Source: Deltaproteobacteria bacterium
Lineage (GTDB): Bacteria > Desulfobacterota > Desulfarculia > Adiutricales > Adiutricaceae
NCBI GenBank assembly: GCA_031277995.1
Contig: JAITLH010000269.1
Span: 1 to 22,812 of the forward strand
Direction of reading: 5' to 3'
DNA: 22,812 nt
Position 1 is the stretch's first letter, and the number at the start of each line of letters is the position of its first letter. Below, piece after piece: positions 20,599 through 22,812 of the stretch. The notes beneath the pieces were generated by a model, which saw only the letters and a list, made by a program, of their open reading frames with translations, was not told where the DNA came from and ran no database searches. A program made the position numbers and the translations under genes.

Positions 20599-21708
20599 TC
20601 ATTCCTCCAGGCTAGCCAGCCATTCGTCTTCGCGGGCCACGGCCAAATCCAGCCCGTCCTGAACGGCGTTTATGAAACGGGAGCGCTTTTCCCCATCCTC
20701 GAAGGTCTGGTAGGAAAGGCTTTTTAGGGTATTTAAGAGATCTTGGCGAAAAAGGACCTCGAGTTCCACGTCCGGGGGCTTGGCCTTGGCCACCAAGGGA
20801 TCGGCCACGGAGCTTGCGGGATAGTTTTGTTTTTTCCCCTCGATCACGAAGTTTAAAAAATCCATGCCGGTCAGTTTGGAATCGCTCTGGCCGTGGACGT
20901 TTATCCAGCGATCGAAGAGCTTTTGGCCCAAAGACCTGGCCCCGTTTAGGATCCTAACCAAGCCCAGTTGCGAGGAAACCGTTTCCAAACTGCTTTTTTC
21001 GCGGCTGGGGGTCTCCAAGGCCAAGTCGGCGGCCAGGGCTTTGTTTAAAAACTCGACGCCCCGCTCAAAGCCGTCGGCCCCGAATTTTTCCACGATATGG
21101 GCCAGCATGTCCACGGCGTCGGGAAAATCTATGGTCGAATGGGCGTATTCGTGCTTTAGGCCGCCCAAATCGCCAAGATCGGGGAAATCCGAGCCCACCA
21201 AAACCGAGACCATGGTTGCCGATATTTCCCGGCCCGACTCGGCCGTGAGGATATCCAGGGCCGCCCTAATCGCCTCGGCGCCCTCGCCCCCCTCCTCTGC
21301 CAATTCGGTCAAAACGGCCCAGGCGTCGGCCGGATCGGGAAAAAACTCCTTGGCCTTATCCAAGGCGTCCTGGCCGTCTTTGGCCGCCTTAAGCCTTTTG
21401 GCCAAGGCCCCGACTTGATCTTTTTGCTCATTATTGAAAATAAGCTCCTGGTAAAGCTTGACCCGTTCGATTAGGCTCCCGTCGGCCGTCGATTTTTCCT
21501 TTCGTTCCTTAAGTTCGAGCTCATCGGTATTGTCGACCGAAAACGTTAGCTCCTCGGCCGCGTCGGCCAATCGCGAGGCGGGATTATCGGCCACCGTCAC
21601 CTTAAGCCCGGCCAAAGCGCCCTGGTTGGCCGCCTTCTCGGCCCCTACGCTTTGTTGGCTATCCCTAACCAGGGCGGCCGAGGGGTCGTTAATCGTGATG
21701 CCACTCAT
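20599..21708 (-). CDS. sctW: T3SS gatekeeper SctW (YopN-TyeA fusion, HrpJ/SepL/InvE family)
   Basis: Controls the switch from translocator to effector export and blocks premature secretion. The 369 residues begin with a flexible Ser/Ala-rich N-terminus (secretion signal and chaperone-binding region, about 1-60). Helical HrpJ-domain segments follow from about 75 to 270 (RVKLYQELIFNNEQKDQVGALAKRL, then DAWAVLTELAEEG, then IVEKFGADGFERGVEFLNKALAADL). The C-terminal ~90 residues (LTGMDFLNFVIEG and ELEVLFRQDLLNTLKSLSYQTFEDGEKRSRFINAVQDGLD) match TyeA. Thus YopN and TyeA, separate proteins in Yersinia, are one chain here, as in InvE, SepL and others. ATG at 21708 has AGGAG upstream. Confidence 0.92.
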   Translation of the reverse strand: MSGITINDPSAALVRDSQQSVGAEKAANQGALAGLKVTVADNPASRLADAAEELTFSVDNTDELELKERKEKSTADGSLIERVKLYQELIFNNEQKDQVGALAKRLKAAKDGQDALDKAKEFFPDPADAWAVLTELAEEGGEGAEAIRAALDILTAESGREISATMVSVLVGSDFPDLGDLGGLKHEYAHSTIDFPDAVDMLAHIVEKFGADGFERGVEFLNKALAADLALETPSREKSSLETVSSQLGLVRILNGARSLGQKLFDRWINVHGQSDSKLTGMDFLNFVIEGKKQNYPASSVADPLVAKAKPPDVELEVLFRQDLLNTLKSLSYQTFEDGEKRSRFINAVQDGLDLAVAREDEWLASLEE

Positions 21709-21792
21709 TTAAGGACTCCTTTCCCCAAGCGGCCTTTTTCCCGCGCTTTTGGCCAGAAACCAGGGCCTTTGGCCCTGTCCTTTGGCCACAAG

Positions 21793-22272
21793 TCATTCGT
21801 CGGCCAGGACGGGTCTGGCGAATTCCTCAAGTTCCAAGCCTTCCAGGCGTTCGGTTTCCTTGGCTTCCTCGACCTTCCAAGCTTCCCGGTGACTTTCCAG
21901 TTTTTCTTTGGCCCTTCGCCGGGCCGCCAGTTCCTCCCGGGCCTTTAGGACCTCGTCCCTTTTTTCCTGGGTAACTTTTTGGGCCTCCAGGACCTTGGCC
22001 TCAAAATCGGCTTCCCTAAGTCCCAACTCGGTTAGCCCTTCCCTAAAACCGGTAAGCCCCTTGGTGTCGGTTTGGGTGCCCAGCAAGGTCCCCCAGCGGC
22101 GCTCCGTTTCGGCGATTACGTACTCGCGCCACTTTTCCAGGGCGTTTTTAGCCCTTTCTTCCTGGGCCAAAGCCTCTTTTAGGCGCTCTTCGGCGGCCAT
22201 GAGGGCTTTTTTGGCCCCCTCCTCCCTTAGTTCCCTAATGGCAATCAGGGCGGCCAGGGGATAGGCGCTCAC
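21793..22272 (-). CDS. sctO: T3SS central stalk protein SctO (YscO/FliJ-like)
   Basis: Coiled-coil stalk linking the ATPase ring to SctV. The GTG at 22272 gives 159 residues (YscO has 154) beginning SAYPLAALIAIRELREEGAKKAL, which matches the YscO pattern of an N-terminal helix with LL-x-I-R-x-x-R-x-x-x-A. Nearly the whole chain is charged heptad-like helix (EERLKEALAQEERAKNALEKWREY, then LEAQKVTQEKRDEVLKAREELAARRRAKEKL). Reading further upstream to 22428 would give a Pro/Gly-rich leader from a GC-rich repeat and overlap sctN. Position directly after sctN is the standard sctN-sctO order. Confidence 0.85.
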   Translation of the reverse strand: MSAYPLAALIAIRELREEGAKKALMAAEERLKEALAQEERAKNALEKWREYVIAETERRWGTLLGTQTDTKGLTGFREGLTELGLREADFEAKVLEAQKVTQEKRDEVLKAREELAARRRAKEKLESHREAWKVEEAKETERLEGLELEEFARPVLADE

Positions 22273-22299
22273 AAAAGGGCCTTTTTCCCAAAGGCGATT

Positions 22300-22340
22300 G
22301 GCCGGGCCAGGGGCTGGGCCGGGGGCTGGGCCAGGCGGGG
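22300..22340. repeat. GC-rich ~12-bp repeats in the sctN-sctO spacer
   Basis: GGGGCTGGGCC(G/A)G recurs about 2.5 times in the 76-base spacer, in the same GGGCC-rich style as other spacers in this window. It gives spurious Pro/Gly/Ala codons upstream of the sctO start. Confidence 0.7.
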
Positions 22341-22348
22341 GTAAACGC

Positions 22349-22812
22349 TCACGCCAGGACCTTTTCCATCTTGGCCAGGGTCTCTTCGAAAGTGCTTCTT
22401 TCCTCGAGGCCCTGCCGCAAAAATTCATTCACCGGGCCTATTTTGGCCAAGGCCAAATCGCCGTCGGCGTCGGCGCCCTTGCGGTACTCGCCGATTTGCA
22501 CCAAAAGCTCGATCTCGGAATACTTGGCCAAGATCCGGCGCATTTTTTGGGCAAGTTCCCGGTGCTTGGAGGTGGTGATGGCCCCCATGACCCTACTGAC
22601 GCTGGCCAAAACGTCAATGGCCGGGTAATGGTTGGCCGAGGCCAGTTTTCGGGACAAAACGATGTGGCCGTCCAATATGGACCGGGTTTCGTCGGCGATG
22701 GGTTCGGTCATGTCATCGCCCTCGACCAAAACCGTATACAAAGCGGTAATCGAGCCCTTGTCCGAGTTTCCGGCCCTCTCCATGAGCTTGGGCAAGGTCG
22801 AAAAAACCGAGG
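22349..22812 (-). CDS. sctN: T3SS ATPase SctN (YscN/FliI family), C-terminal part, cut by window edge
   Basis: C-terminal ~154 residues of the secretion ATPase; the Walker A region and N-terminus lie beyond the right edge. The frame is open to the edge and reads SVFSTLPKLMERAGN, the conserved segment after Walker B. It continues with GSITALYTVLVEGDDMTEPIADETRSILDGHIVLSR-LA-HYPAIDVLASVSRVM, all close to the YscN/FliI consensus, then the C-terminal helical domain that contacts chaperones (LVQIGEYRKGADADGDLALAKI...FLRQGLEE). The stop TGA at 22349-22351 is followed by a 76-base spacer and sctO. Confidence 0.97.
   Translation of the reverse strand, partial: SVFSTLPKLMERAGNSDKGSITALYTVLVEGDDMTEPIADETRSILDGHIVLSRKLASANHYPAIDVLASVSRVMGAITTSKHRELAQKMRRILAKYSEIELLVQIGEYRKGADADGDLALAKIGPVNEFLRQGLEERSTFEETLAKMEKVLA

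Noticed and set aside
22273..22428. Longer sctO reading frame starting inside sctN
   Set aside because: The extra residues come from sctN overlap and a GC-rich repeat; the GTG at 22272 gives the expected SctO length and N-terminus.
1..22812. tRNA, rRNA or insertion-sequence elements
   Set aside because: No transposase-like product, terminal inverted repeats with target duplication, or tRNA/rRNA-like sequence was recognised.

Overview
The window is one continuous virulence-type (non-flagellar) type III secretion system (T3SS) locus. All 25 genes I can support lie on the minus strand, so biological reading order runs from the right edge (22812) to the left edge (1). The organism is a Gram-negative bacterium with GC-rich, GGCC-rich DNA, several GTG/TTG starts and tight gene overlaps. 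The pairing of a sigma-54 activator with a SpoIIE-type phosphatase would suit a deltaproteobacterium-like lineage, but the sequence alone does not fix the taxon.

Region 1 (22812 to 11232) holds the export machinery and its regulators: the C-terminal end of the ATPase SctN (cut by the window edge), stalk SctO, gatekeeper SctW (YopN and TyeA parts in one chain), a CesT-class chaperone, SctX, SctY, export gate SctV, then SctS, SctT and the autoprotease SctU. The order W-chaperone-X-Y-V is that of the Yersinia Ysc family. Directly coupled to sctU are a sigma-54-dependent AAA+ activator without a receiver domain and a membrane-bound HAMP/PP2C (RsbU/SpoIIE-type) phosphatase.

Region 2 (11231 to 10781) is a 451-base regulatory gap. 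It contains a near-consensus sigma-54 promoter pointing at the downstream genes, a 31-base perfect dyad beside it, and an AT-rich leader. A canonical intrinsic terminator lies on the opposite strand inside that leader.

Region 3 (10780 to 1) holds the translocon and needle genes: a small SseA-like chaperone candidate, two tandem EspA/SseB-like filament proteins, an SycD/SicA-class TPR chaperone, translocators SctE and SctB, a second CesT-like chaperone, a needle/inner-rod protein, an ornithine/alanine-racemase-family enzyme overlapping an ABC-type substrate-binding protein, then SctP, SctQ and SctR. This block resembles the SPI-2/LEE translocon order (chaperone-filament-chaperone-pore-pore), so the locus mixes a Ysc-like export core with an SPI-2-like translocon. 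The simplest reading is that the activator made at the end of region 1 switches on region 3 through the sigma-54 promoter, with the phosphatase feeding a signal into the system. Secretin SctC, rings SctD/SctJ and SctK/SctL are not in the window.

Spacers and several gene ends carry short 11-16 bp tandem repeats. In coding sequence the periods are 12 or 15 bp and keep frame; in spacers they include 14 and 16 bp. A 58-bp duplication at the end of the substrate-binding-protein gene left a readable out-of-frame relic of its C-terminus.
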